A stretch of DNA of 64,000 bases from Forficula auricularia (lineage: Eukaryota > Arthropoda > Insecta > Dermaptera > Forficulidae). The position numbers and the translations under genes were made by a program. Below, piece by piece: positions 43,397-54,764 of this stretch. Positions within the stretch are counted from its first letter, which is position 1, and the number at the start of each line of letters is the position of its first letter. The notes below the pieces were generated by a model. That model was not told where the DNA came from. It was given only the letters and a program-made list of their open reading frames with translations, and did no database searches. Where the stretch lies: positions 74,125,071-74,189,070 of the forward strand of contig JALMQS010000099.1 in the NCBI GenBank assembly GCA_024734495.1, in the 5' to 3' direction.

Positions 43397-44114
43397 TCTA
43401 CTCTTATTAAACGAGCAAAAATTGTTTGTATATATATATATATATTTGTATCATTGTTCTATTTTGAAAACGGCTTTACCGATTTTGATGAAACAAATTC
43501 TATTAACAAGTTTTGAGGATGAGAAAGCGATCTGGCTAGGTCTGGACCTCGACAAATTTAATCTTAATTGATCTTTTCTTAATTAAAGTAATTATTGACA
43601 GATGAAAATCTCAATAAAAAAGTTTGTTTACATTTTTTTCAATTATGTTTTATTTTTAATTGGTTTTTTAATTTTAAAACCCACTAATAGGTTATAGCAA
43701 ATATTAATATATTATATTAAAATTAGGAATTTTTTGTTTGTTTTTAATTAACAGGTGTCTAAATCATAACAAAACAGGTTTGTTTACAAATAAAGTGGTT
43801 CAAGTGGCTTTTTTTATATAACTTGGAAACAAATCTTATTTAATTTTATGTTTTTATTTCAGATCCTATACGATTATTTTTTTATTATTTTTTTCCTATT
43901 TATTTTTTTATAATGTTTATCAATATGAACGAATGTGGGCAAATTGGTGTACGAGTAAACAAATATACACATAATATATATGTGGACCATTAGAAAGCTT
44001 GAAATGCAAAAACTGGGTGCGGGGTGGGGTGAATGTGGGGCGGGGTGGGAGTGCATTTGTGGGGGCGAGGTGTGTGGTTTCGGGAGGGGGGGTCAGGGTT
44101 ACCGTGGAAACCTG
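43397..44114 (+). mobile_element. Helitron-like element A13
   Basis: 5' TCTACTCTTATTAAACGAGC after host A, interior as A12, G-rich block, then GGTTACCGTGG where the hairpin breaks off and the inverted partner begins. Confidence 0.8.
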
Positions 44115-44513
44115 TTTTGTTATGATTTAGACACCTGTTAATTAAAAACAAACAAAAAAATTCCTAATTTTAATATAATGTATAAATATTTGCTATAACC
44201 TATTAGTGGGTTTTAAAATTAAAAAACCAATTAAAAATAAAACATAATTGAAAAATATCTAAACAAACTTTTTTATTGAGATTTTCATCTGTCAATAATT
44301 ACTTTAATTAAAAAAAGATCAATTAAGATTAAATTTGTCGAGGTCCAGACCTAGCCAGATCGCTTTCTCATCCTCAAAACTTGTTAATAGAATTTGTTTC
44401 ATCAAAATCAGTAAAGCCGTTTTCAAAATAGAACAATGATATAATTATATATAAATAAATATATATACTAGTATAAATATACAAACAATTTTTGCTCGTT
44501 TAATAAGAGTACA
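44115..44513 (-). mobile_element. Helitron-like element A14, inverted partner of A13
   Basis: Reverse complement of the first about 400 bp of A13 (AAACCTGTTTTGTTATGATTT ... GCTCGTTTAATAAGAGTAC). Together they make a palindrome-like pair of 1.1 kb. Confidence 0.75.
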
Positions 44514-44782
44514 TATATTCTAATTGTTATAATAAAAGCATTTTTGATTAAAAAATATTATTTCTTTATTTATTACTATAATTTCCTCTTAGAATTATTC
44601 GAATTGGTTGATTAAGGTATGCTATTCAATTGTTTGTGGAAATCATTAAAAAATTTTGAACAGGTGCCAAACCTTGAACTTTTTTCATTTATAAATACAC
44701 AACTTAATCTTTTCAAACTAATTAAAAAAGCTATTTTGCCGAGTGTGACAAAGCTGGTTAATTCATTTTTCTGATTTTATTA
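44514..44782. other. AT-rich spacer
   Basis: Nothing recognised. Confidence 0.5.
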
Positions 44783-45344
44783 TATAAATTTTCTCATTAA
44801 TATATCAAAGAATAATTGCTATATCAATGAGAATTGTTTTTGACCGCGCTCATTTGAAAAAGATATTTATTGCGAGACTACTGCGGATTACGCTATTGAA
44901 GTCTGTGGAGTCAAGTGCATTAGATTCAAGTGCAATAAACTTGAAGATGGAGGTGATTCCCACACAACGGGGGTCTCTTACTGGTACGGTAGCCCGGAGT
45001 GTATCGAATTGTATCATCTCTTTCCCTACAAATTCACCTGCATCCACTTGCCTTGTGTCGTGTACCAATTTTATATGTGCATTTTTATTTAACCCTAACC
45101 GCCTACCTCTTGGTTGCCGGCCTTCTCTCCCACGCTATATATGTCTGGAGTCTTGAGTCTAGACCAAGAGAGAGAAAGATGTGATCCACTTAGCTACAAT
45201 CCAACGTCATTTCGCGTATAGCCTGTTAGATATTCGGATGGATCACCAAATGAATTTGAAATCTCAGATGTTATATATTTAATCTCCCAGTCCAGAGCAC
45301 TCTGTCTATTAGCATGTATGTTAGATGTTTTCCATAAATTAACC
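44783..45344. mobile_element. Family I element, larger copy
   Basis: TTCTCATTAATATATCAAAG, TTGACCGCGCTCATTTGAAA, AGATATTTATTGCGAGACTA and the inner CAAGAGAGAGAAAGATGTGA through GATCACCAAATGAATTTGAA match 1-384. An additional GC-richer piece (44905-45150) is not in that copy and reads 109 codons without a known domain. Confidence 0.7.
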
Positions 45345-45680
45345 GAATGTTTTCTACATTTGATTCGATCGCGAATCTAATGTAGGGAATTTTTGTCAAA
45401 TATTGAGTGAAAATAATATCTGAACTTATATATTTCTAACTTTGAAATAATGATATTAAATAAAATTTTTATAATTTTTCTAATTAATATATCAAAGAAT
45501 AATTGATACGTCAACGAGAATTTATTTTGACCGCGCTTATTTGAAAAAAAAATTATTTAATATCATTATTTCAAGTTAGAAATATATAAGTTCAAATATT
45601 ATTTTCACTCAATATTTGACAAAAATTCCCTACAGTTGATTCGCGATTGAATCAAATGTAGAAAGACATTCGATTGATTT
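45345..45680. mobile_element. Family I MITE, 336 bp, 115-bp terminal inverted repeats
   Basis: AATGTTTTCTACATTTGATT...AAATAATGATATTAAATAA pairs with 45558-45680 (TTATTTAATATCATTATTTC...). The short centre carries GACCGCGCTTATTTG. A deletion derivative of the larger I element. Confidence 0.85.
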
Positions 45681-46755
45681 TATTCTTTTTATCTCGTTGA
45701 CTATATTTGCAAAAGTGTACCTAATATTCTTTAAATTTACTAGAATTATATATGACGAAGCTGCTCCAGGGGTGACTTGCCATTTTATATAGTCTTAAAA
45801 ACTAACATTACAAAATTTGATCTATATCTGAGAGAGTATTAATTTTTGTCCCCACTCACATATTGGGAGGTTAAAATTATTTTTTAGATATTTGCAAATA
45901 AATAATCCACAGTTTTCTAAAGAGTAAATGTACTAAAAAGCTAAAAATTTCTATAATTTGCTCCCCCCCCCTTCACCCCCATACAGGCAATTTTTATAGT
46001 TGATTTTTATAGGACTAGTTTCTTAAGTAATAAAGAATAAATCTACAAAATTTGATCAAGATAGGAGAGAGTTTTAATTTTTGCCCCCACTCACATTTTG
46101 GATAGTTTGCGAGTCAAATTTCAAAAATCCTGAAATTACTTTTTAGATATTTGTATTTAGAATTTTATTAAGTAAAAATCAAGCATATATCTTATCGTTC
46201 TTAATTGAACATGCATAATTAGTGTAAACACATTGCAAAGATATTTTGTCCCTTTTGACCCCTTTAGGGATCGAATTTCAAAAAATCCTGAAATTACTTT
46301 TTAGATATTTGTATTTAGAATTTTATTAAGTAAAAATCAAGTAGATATCTTATCGTTCTTAATTGAAAATGCATAATTAGTATAAACACATTGCAAAGAT
46401 ATTTTGCCTCTTTTGACCTCTTTAGGGGTCGAATTTCAAAAACTACTGAAATCAGTTTTTAGATATTTTAATTTAGTATTTTTATAAGTAATAAGCAAGT
46501 AGATATTTTATCGCCCTTAAGAGATATCGCATAATCAGTGAAAACACACTTTGCCCACTTTGACCTCTTTAGGGGTCGAATTTCGAAAAATCCTTTCTTA
46601 GTGAGCCCCTATGTCATAGATGTAATATCCTCTCCAAATTTCATGTTTCTATGTCCAGTGGTTCTGGCTGTTTTGATGATGAGTGAGTAAGTGAGTGAGT
46701 AAGTGAGTTAGTGAGTGTATCGGTTATATATATATATATATATATGTATAGATAA
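45681..46755 (+). repeat. Family E block with about 157-bp tandem units and (TA)n end
   Basis: Three-plus units start at AAATCCTGAAATTACTTTTT near 46125 and 46284, then 46441 and a decayed start at 46587. Each holds TATCTTATCGTTCTTAATTG and CACATTGCAAAGATATTTTG. It ends in GAGTGAGTAAGTGAGTGAGT and (TA)13 at 46725-46748. Non-coding, class unknown. Confidence 0.75.
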
Positions 46756-47137
46756 AAAAAATACATAATTTTTTTAATTGAATATATTATATTGCTTTAA
46801 CGAGACGTCCATCCACAATAATTCAAATATGGCAACAAATTATTTAATTAAAATTATAATTGTGTTGTGTTGATTTAATTGAATTGACTCATAAAATTAC
46901 AAATTGGTTTTGTTTATACATTATTATCATCTGCTACGACAATATATAGAAATATAGAATAGAGCTTATTATTGATTTCATTGTTGATGTTTTGATTCAA
47001 ATATATAAACAATACATTCGTTAAAAGGAGGATAATTATGTTGATTTCGATATATGGTACTAGTCCAGTCAAATAAGGATTTAACATCAGAATAAAAGCT
47101 AATAAGCTATAAATGTTTGTTTTAACATTTTCAAAAT
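46756..47137. other. AT-rich spacer
   Basis: Nothing recognised. Confidence 0.5.
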
Positions 47138-48200
47138 ACCGGGTGAGTTTTTAATCTTGAGACAGTCTTATTACTCAAAAACAGTGCATTATATGAAAAA
47201 AAAGTTTAAAATAAATGTTTATTTATATCATGGCGGAAATTAAACTAGACTATTGTTTGTCGACCTAGGACAAGCTTTCAAGGGTATTTCAAGGTCAAGT
47301 TCTGTTTTTTAATTGGAAACCTATATATTTCTTTTCATATTCATAATCTACCAAAAAAACTGAGCAACTTTCATAAGAAATATTTTTTATTTGACATTAA
47401 ATTAACAAAATATTAAATCAATTATTAGATCTAAAAAAAAAATAATAATTATTTTTAACAATTATTCAACTTAATTATCAAATAATAATGATCAAATAAT
47501 TAATTATTAAATAAATAATTTAATAATATTTTGACACTGTTCTGTGACACTCCAGAGTGTATTTCAAGTCTTTTGGATGAATTTCAGTTCCAATTTCGTT
47601 ATTTTGGCCTCTTGTAGTTTATTCGTAGTCTTTACATTTCTTGTTTTTTTAACAGATTTACAACACGGTAGAATGAAGCTCTTGTAGGGTATATCCTTGT
47701 CAGGAAAACGATCGCCATCCATTTCAATTCCATTCATAACACTTCTTCCACATTCACCGCATAAATTAAGACTATTTCAATTCTATCATCAACAAAAAAT
47801 GCTCTATTTTTAAACTATCTACTGAATTGACACGAGAAATAAAGATTTTTTAAACTCAAAAAGTTTAAGTATTTCAATTAAGTAGAAAATAATCTCTTAA
47901 ATCTGTGTTAAATGAAGTTTTAAAATCATTATAAACACTTATTTTCATTGTTGTGACTTTTCAATTTAATAATTATGTATTTAAAAGTTAATTATTTGAT
48001 CATTATTAATTGATAATTAAGCTGAATAATTGTTAGAAATAATTATTAGGATTTTTTTGAGATTTAATTGATTTTATATTTTGTTTAATTGATGTCGAAT
48101 AAAAAATAGTTCTAATAAAAGTTGCTCAGTTTTATTGTTAGATTATGAATATGAAAAGAAATGAGTTATAAGACAGTCTCAAGATAAAAACTTACCCGGT
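47138..48200. mobile_element. Family F DNA transposon, copy 2
   Basis: TIRs ACCGGGTGAGTTTTTAATCT and its complement ending CTTACCCGGT. Inner arms pair over TTGAGACAGTCTTAT...CTGAGCAACTTTCATAAGAA and the AATAATTATTTTTAACAATT block. Between 47570 and 47800 (minus) lies the same HTH-like relic as in copy 1, broken by stops. This copy preserves the empty site of the Helitron-like element A5. Confidence 0.85.
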
Positions 48201-48939
48201 ATATCTGCGCTACTTTTTTTTAAATTGAATTTCTAAATAAGCAAAGTAATCTGCCCCGCCCTATATCATAAATTTTTAATGAGTTCTAAATTCAGAAGGG
48301 GGGGGGTTCTTTTGTAAATGATTATAAATTATTTGATTGAATATTAAATATAAGAGATGAATGGTAGAAGTCCTATGGATGCCAGATCAATTTATTTGTT
48401 ATTTACATTCTAATCAAAAAACTTGCATCGTAGTTTGTAGTTTTCGCTTCATAGAATATCTAAAATCCGCCCCTCTATTTACTGCTGACATTATTGCCGA
48501 TCGATCGTAACGTTTTTTTTTTCAATTTAAATGAAACTCTATTAGTCGTATTGGAACCAAGGTAATATAGTTACCAGTTGATTGGTCAAATATATTTGGC
48601 CCCCTTGTGAGTGAGAGTGTCCGTGTGTTTAATTGTAATTAACCTATTTCCCTCTTGCATCATGATTAAAACTTTAGACTGACTCTATATACTACGCCTG
48701 ATGGCCCATTCTAGCTCATGTTCCTGATATATGTATAGGTTTAAATTAACAAATATCGGGTTCCCTTTGTGCATCGCACCCTACGAAAATCCATCCACCC
48801 TTTATATATTCTTCTGTTTTGTCAAAGAAACTTTTAATTTGATTTTTATCAGTGAATAACAAAGAATGTGGCATCTTATTTTGTTTGCATATAGACAAAA
48901 AATAAACAATGTTTTACATAGGTTAAAATATGTAGATTA
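48201..48939. other. No gene seen
   Basis: 48590-48830 is single-copy in the window and of higher complexity, without a convincing frame. Confidence 0.45.
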
Positions 48940-49729
48940 TTATAACGAGCAAAAATTGTATATTTATTTATATATATATATTTATTTATTTATATATTTG
49001 TATCTTGGTTCTATTTTGAAAACGGTCCTACCGATTTTGATGAGACACAATCTATTAACAAGTTTTGAGGATGAAAAAACGATCTGGCTAGGTCTGGACC
49101 TCATCAAAATTCATCTTAATTGATTTTTTCTTAATTAAAGTAATTATTGATAGATGAAAATCTCAATAAAAAAATGATTCCGCGGAAGTCGTATTAGAAC
49201 CTGGGACCTCTTGCATATGAGGCCAATACTCTACAACTGGACCAAAGAACTATTTTAAAAACCCTTTCTTTTTACTTTTACTAAAATGAATATTTTTGAA
49301 TTAGACTTTATTATAAGTGTGGAAATCATATTTGAATATATTATATATAGCTATGTATTTAATAAATAATTTTATGTTTTTATTTCAGATCCTAAACGAT
49401 TATTTTTTTATTATTATTTTCTTATGTATTTTTTATAATGTTTATCAATATGAACGAATGTGGGCAAATTGGTGTACGAGTAAACAAATATACACATAAT
49501 ATGTGGACCATTAGAAATATAGAAATGCAAAAACTGGGTCGGGGGTGGGGATGGATGTGGGGGGTGCAGGAGGTGGGGAGCAGTTGTGGGGGGTCCGGTG
49601 TGGGAGGGGCGGTTGGGGGTGGGGTGTGGTGGAGTGGGGGTGCAGTGATTGGGGCGAGGTGTATGGTTTTGGGGGAGGGGGGTGGGGGGGGGCAGGGGTT
49701 ACCGACCATCGCTCGGTGCCTCCAGGTAC
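48940..49729 (+). mobile_element. Helitron-like element A15, 5' slightly truncated
   Basis: Begins at AACGAGCAAAAATTG (first 14 nt lost), interior GATCTGGCTAGGTCTGGACC, tRNA-derived segment, G-rich block, TTACCGACCATCGCTCGGT (one stem change), CCAGGTAC before T. Confidence 0.8.
49185..49262 (-). pseudogene. tRNA-derived segment inside A15
   Basis: On the minus strand: an A-box-like stretch CCAGTTGTAGAGTATTGG, an anticodon-loop-like CTCATATGCAAGAGG and a B box GGTTCTAATAC in tRNA-like order and spacing. A diverged version is in A5. Either a captured tRNA or SINE head. Confidence 0.6.
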
Positions 49730-49828
49730 TTATTATTATAAACGGAACGCCACTAAATTATGAGGACTTTTGTCGACTCGGTCTTTTTCCAGAAGATGAT
49801 GCTGGGCTTCCAAAAATATTTTCATTTG

Positions 49829-50362
49829 TTAACCGACTTCAAAAAAGGAGGCAGTTCTCAATTCGAATGAATATTTTTTTTTTAACCGACTTCAAAAAAA
49901 GGAGGAGGTTCTCTATTTGACTGATTTTTTTTTTTTGTGCATATGTTACCTTATATCTCCGCCAATTGTGAACCGATTTTGAAAAAAAAAATTGCATTGG
50001 GTTCAGTCTAGCTTGTGATTGGTCCCATTTTTTTTTCGTAGGTATTAGATCTTTTTTGTTAGGTTTGTTCAGGACTAACTTCTTTGTTTATGAACCGATT
50101 TCGATGATTCTTTTTTTATTGGAAAGGGGTTTCTTATGGATGGTGTCAATATTAATTTGGTCAAGTTCTGATGATAGGATCACTATTAATAACATCACTA
50201 AAAAGAGAAAAATAAAAAATTTTAAGAAAAAATAAAACCGACTTCTAACAAATTAAATTCAACAAATAAAATCCACTAAAAGGTATAAAATAATTATTAT
50301 CTTATTTAGTTACAACTAAACGACGAAATATTAACATGAAATTACTTTTTGAAGTCGGTGTC
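49829..50362. mobile_element. Family B element B5, with duplicated terminus
   Basis: Two B termini in a row (TTAACCGACTTCAAAAAAGG at 49829 and 49883), then the B body to the central ACTTTTTGAAGTCGGTG at 50360. The first terminus is a separate truncated copy. Confidence 0.8.
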
Positions 50363-50374
50363 GAAGCTCAAATA

Positions 50375-51293
50375 TTGGGTTGGGGAATAAGTTCGTTCGG
50401 GTTTTTTCAAAGAGCTTTCTTTAAACAAATAAAGTAAAAAAAACAATAATTATAACAATAAATTAATCAATTATGTATTCGACGTTACTGTTTACAACCT
50501 CCTCCCAACTCTCGACCAATTTGTTGATGCCGTTCCGCCAAAAATCGCCCGGTCTGGTGTCAAAGAAGTTGTTGAGGCAGTTTTTGAGGGCCTCTTCGCC
50601 GTCGAAGGTAACACCCCTCATTTGACAAGGAGTGGAAAAGGTGACAATCTGTTGGCGCAAGGACCGGAGAGTACGGTGGATGTTGAAGAACCTCCCATTG
50701 GAGTGCGGTTTTGACGACTTGTGCAACATGGGGTCTGACGATTTTCTTTGTTGACTTCGTTAAGCTTGTGGGGCACCCAGGCTCCGAGTTTTTCGGCAAA
50801 TCCCATTGAGTGAAGATGAGTGAGGATCGTCTTATGATCGCAGTTCATTTTTTCGGCCAATTCACGATTTGTTTGGCGACCATCTTCCTTCAAAAGTGCC
50901 TTGAGATGCTCTTCATCGAATTCTGCAGGTCGTCCGCTGCGAGGCATGTCTTCGAGGTCAAAGTTGCCGTTTTTGAACTGTTTCTGTGCTGCGCGCTCAC
51001 CTATGACACCTTCTCCATACACGTTGCATATGTCACGAGCGGCTTCAGCTGCTTTTTGACCGTGATGAAAAGCGAAGTAAAGTAGGTGCTGATTTTTGCC
51101 ACCTGGGTATTCTATTTCTAAGCGTGGAAAATAGGAAAAACTAAAAATATTCAAAAAAACAAATAACACAGTTCTGTAGAGCAGAAAAGGCACTGTCTAA
51201 TGAATACATACCCTTTGCTCAACAACAAACAAATCCTTTAAATAATCCTCTTTGAAAAAAAAAAAAACCGAACGAACTTATTCCCCAAACTAA
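50375..51293 (-). mobile_element. mariner element, internally deleted, 919 bp
   Basis: TIRs TTGGGTTGGGGAATAAGTTC and TTAGTTTGGGGAATAAGTTC (inverted). TA duplicated at 50373-50374 and 51294-51295. About 370 bp shorter than a full mariner. Confidence 0.95.
50463..51135 (-). pseudogene. mariner transposase, catalytic centre deleted
   Basis: The N-terminal part (EAARDICNVYGEGVIGERAA, then FDLEDMPRSGRPAEFDEEHL, an HTH and minor-groove hook) runs to about 50760. It then jumps directly to RPHVAQVVK, PPYSPVLAPTDCHLF and the C-terminal segment ending NSNVEYIID at 50475. The deletion removed the first catalytic Asp and most of the second motif, and the third Asp region is altered. It cannot catalyse transposition, though its DNA-binding half could in principle act as a competitor. 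Confidence 0.9.
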
Positions 51294-51350
51294 TACAATG
51301 TATACATTAATTCATGTAAAATAATTGGTTTAATAAAAAGTAACAAATTG

Positions 51351-51671
51351 TATTTGTTCTCGAGTTAATTTAATTGATTCAAAATCGAGTTTTAAACCAC
51401 ACAAATATTAATTTGACAATTTAATTGATGAACTCAAAAATTGTTATTTAATTTAAAAAAAAAATTATACTGTTTATATACCTATATACACATAATCTGT
51501 GGGCGATTGAAGGCTAGAAATGCAAAAACTGGGTGCGTGAGCGTGGGGGGGGTAGTTGTGGGGTGCAGAAGGTGGGGTAAAGTGATGGTGGTCCTGGGGC
51601 GAAGGGGGGGATTAATATATAGCTAAAAACTGAAACAAAAATTTACCGAGCATCGCTCGGTGGCCAGGTAT
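51351..51671 (+). mobile_element. Helitron-like 3' half A16
   Basis: Interior as A7 (AACTCAAAAATTGTTATTTA, TATATACCTATATACACATA), G-rich block, TTACCGAGCATCGCTCGGT, GG, CCAGGTAT before T. The retroposon with mariner lies at its upstream side at about the same internal position as in A1. Confidence 0.8.
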
Positions 51672-52009
51672 TATTTTTAAATATAATCTCAGTTTGTAAT
51701 AAAAGTGAAGAATAAAGATTGAAAGTCGTGTACACGCTAGCTTATTACAGTTGCCATATTATTGCGCTTGTATTATTATTATTATTATTATTATTATTCT
51801 CTTAAGAATAGCCTGAAGGGCATGAGTTGGAGCTCCATTTAATCATGACCATGTGTAATTTAGTTTAAACTCACCAAGGTTACATTCATAATTCAATAAT
51901 CAAAAGTTTTCCTATTGGACCGAGCCCCCCCCTCCCGGCGTCAATCTACATAACAAAGTGGCCAAGTTTTAAACTTAAATGTTATTTTCTTTAATGTAAT
52001 ATTTTTACA
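51672..52009. repeat. Spacer with (TTA)n microsatellite
   Basis: ATT/TTA triplets repeat about ten times at 51768-51797. The rest is unremarkable. Confidence 0.8.
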
Positions 52010-52110
52010 CAACTTCACCAAAGGAGGAAGTTCTCAATTCGGCTGATTTTTTTTTTTGGGTCTATGTTACCTGATATCTTCGCCAATTGTTAACCGATTT
52101 TAATGATTTT

Positions 52111-53326
52111 TACTTTATTCATAGCTTAGCATGGGTAAAGTATTGTAATCGGTCTCGCGGCAAGCGCGACTTCAAAGAGTCCTCAGGTGAAGACTACGGA
52201 ACCCATGGACTCAATTAAAGTCACAAATTGTAGTATTCATTTAGGTTGAATTTTAACACGTGACGGTTTTCCAAAATTACATGGGGTCTCGTCGAGAGCC
52301 AAAAAGGACGATTTTGACTTTATCCAATGCAAAGCATGGGTAAAGTATTGTAATCGCTCTCGGCAAGCGTGGCTTCAAGCTTGAGTTGTTTACCAAAAAG
52401 AATTTAGTCTTATTGATTTTAAGTCGATTCTTCTACATTTTCAGTAGAGGTTTCCATTAATAGTCAAAACATCAAAATGGAATGCAATAAGGTTATTCCT
52501 CTAGTATTAGATAAGAATCGATCGTTATTTTTGATTTTAAGTCGATTCCTCCATGTCTTCAGCAATGGTTACCAATAAAAACCGAAACGTCAAAAATCCA
52601 ATGTAGAATGGTTATTCCTCGACTCTTAAATGAGAATTATTTTTGAATTAATTTCAATATGAACTACAAATTGCAAGTGATATCTGATTAATAATAAACG
52701 AACAAACATATTAATATTTCAAATGAATTTGGATAAAGTTTAGCAACGATCCGTTGCAGTTTATTTAATTTAGTGCTTGCGGATGGATGTATGGATGGAT
52801 GGATGTTATCGTTTTTTTGGTCCACGATTTTTTCCACACCTTTGTACCGATTGAAATGAAATTGAAAACCTACCATTATTTTAACAAAATGAAGCGCTGA
52901 TTAGTTTTTGGTACATATCGGCACACAAACATTAGTACTTTATTTCAGTACTTTTTTATTTTTTTCTAAATATTTTGAAAATGACTTAACCAATTTTGAT
53001 GAAATTTAATATCCTAATTAAGTACCTTGGGGACCACAAAAAAGGTTAAATAAAGTTTTTAGTAAAATTATATTTTAAAGTACTTTACTCTAGAGTAATA
53101 TAGTACTTTTTAAAAATTTTTTAAATTTATTCATTTGATCGTTTTAATATAGCTCATTTAACCTAACTTAAGGAAGAATGGATAGGCTTCTCTCTGTGAA
53201 ATGCTAAAAATTTGGGAGGACATTTTATAAGTAACCATAGCAACAGCGTTTTCTTATTCGTTACCTTTTCTGAAGACATGGAGGAATCGACTTAAAACCA
53301 AAAATAGCGATTGATTCTCATCTAGT
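52111..53326 (+). mobile_element. Family C element, copy 5, long form
   Basis: Two C starts (52111 and 52317), outer module GATTTTAAGTCGATTC twice, body with GGAT repeats, to GATTCTCATCTAG. Appears to be one C copy inserted in another or a partial tandem. Confidence 0.7.
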
Positions 53327-54247
53327 TTTGCATTGGGTTCAGTCTACTTTCCGATTGGTAAAAATATAAATTTGATTAGTATCGGACCTTTTTTGTTATG
53401 TTTGTCAGGCATGACTTCTTTGAATATGAACCGATTTTAATCATTCGTTCTGCCTTTGGATCAGTATAGGTGCAATTTAGTTAAGATACCTAACTATTTA
53501 TTTATTTTATGTATGTTCAGCGAGAACTTTTTGCCAATTGGACCGATTTCGATGATTCTTTTTTTACTAGAAAGGGGGTACCTTAGTGGTGATCCCATGT
53601 TAATTTGGTCAAGTTCTGATGATATGATCAATGATGAAATAACGTAAATATCCAATTCTTATGAGTAAATAATCGAAATTATGATAAATAAAATCTTTTA
53701 TAAAAAAAAAATCTTAAAACATTCATTTTAAAACCCGCTAACGTTTCAAAATAATTTCTCTATTTATGAATTGAATTTTATTATCATTTTCTTATTCATT
53801 TGCCGGACGCTTTCTCTTAAGAGATGCATGCAAGTGTATTATCATAAGTCACTATTAATAACATCACTAAAAATAGAAAAATAAAAATAATTTAAAAAAA
53901 TAAATAAATAAAACCAACTTCAAAAAAATTAAATGCAACAAATAAAATAATAAAATTCAAAAATCAAATAAAATGTACTAAAAGGTATAAAATAATTATC
54001 TAATTTAGTTACAACTAAACGACGAAATATTAATATGAAATCACTTTTTGAAGTCGGTGCTAAACAAACTATATAAGCGAGCGTACCCGCCAATCGTACT
54101 AAGTAAAATCCGTCGAGTTTGATTCATAAAATATATATGTTGAATAAAAGATTTCACTGTCGATGGTAACAGAATTGTTTTTATTTTAGGTTAAAAATAA
54201 AATGAGAGAGTCTTCTGTTTTTTTAAATAAAATAATTTTTAATTATT

Positions 54248-54293
54248 TCTAGAGACTATAGTTTCGAAGTCATTGCCTTCATTATCAGTCTTT
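54248..54293 (-). ncRNA. Hammerhead-like motif, left arm, mutated core
   Basis: Minus strand: CTGATAA (54282-54288; consensus CTGATGA), a good stem II GAAG/CTTC, GAAA, CTATAG and GTC. The changed core G should abolish cleavage. Confidence 0.45.
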
Positions 54294-54721
54294 CACAAAT
54301 ATTTCAGTATTTAGTTACAAATTAAAATTTATACATTGAAAATTTTGAAAAATATATAATGTCTTTTTCTTCATGTTTCCTCTTGGGAGATTAGAATGTA
54401 AATAGAGCAATATCAGGGTTACTAATTTCTAGTTTTTCATTTCAAGATTCAAAGTGGGCTTTTTTCTTTAAATCTAAAAATCTTTAAATGAAAAACTAGA
54501 AATTATCAATGACCCATTTTTAAAAGCATTCCATTCTATCAGATAAAACTCTTTACAAAAAGCCTAAACAAAAGAAGACGAGTAACCCTGATATTGCTCT
54601 ATTTACATTCTAATCTCCTAAGAGGAAACATGAAGAAAAGACATTATATATTTTTCAAAATTTTCAATGTATAAATCTTAATTTGTAACTAATTTGTAAC
54701 TAAATACTGAAATATTTGTGA

Positions 54722-54764
54722 TAGACTGATGATGAAAGCAATGCCTTCGAAACTATAGTCTCTA
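54722..54764 (+). ncRNA. Hammerhead ribozyme-like motif, right arm
   Basis: Stem I TAGA/TCTA (54722-54725, 54761-54764), CTGATGA (54726-54732), stem II GAAAGC/GCCTTC with one mismatch, GAAA (54749-54752), minimal stem III CTATAG, cleavage triplet GTC (54758-54760). One extra T sits between A9 and stem II, so activity is uncertain. The self-complementary ACTATAGT would allow a dimeric hammerhead. Confidence 0.6.

Larger units (their letters stand above)
50363..51350 (+). mobile_element. Poly(A) retroposon, copy 3, 3' part, split by mariner
   Basis: TCGAAGCTCAAATA (50361-50374) and CAATGTATACATTAATTCAT (from 51296) join into the retroposon sequence seen at 2469-2678. The mariner element lies exactly between them at a duplicated TA. 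Confidence 0.8.
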
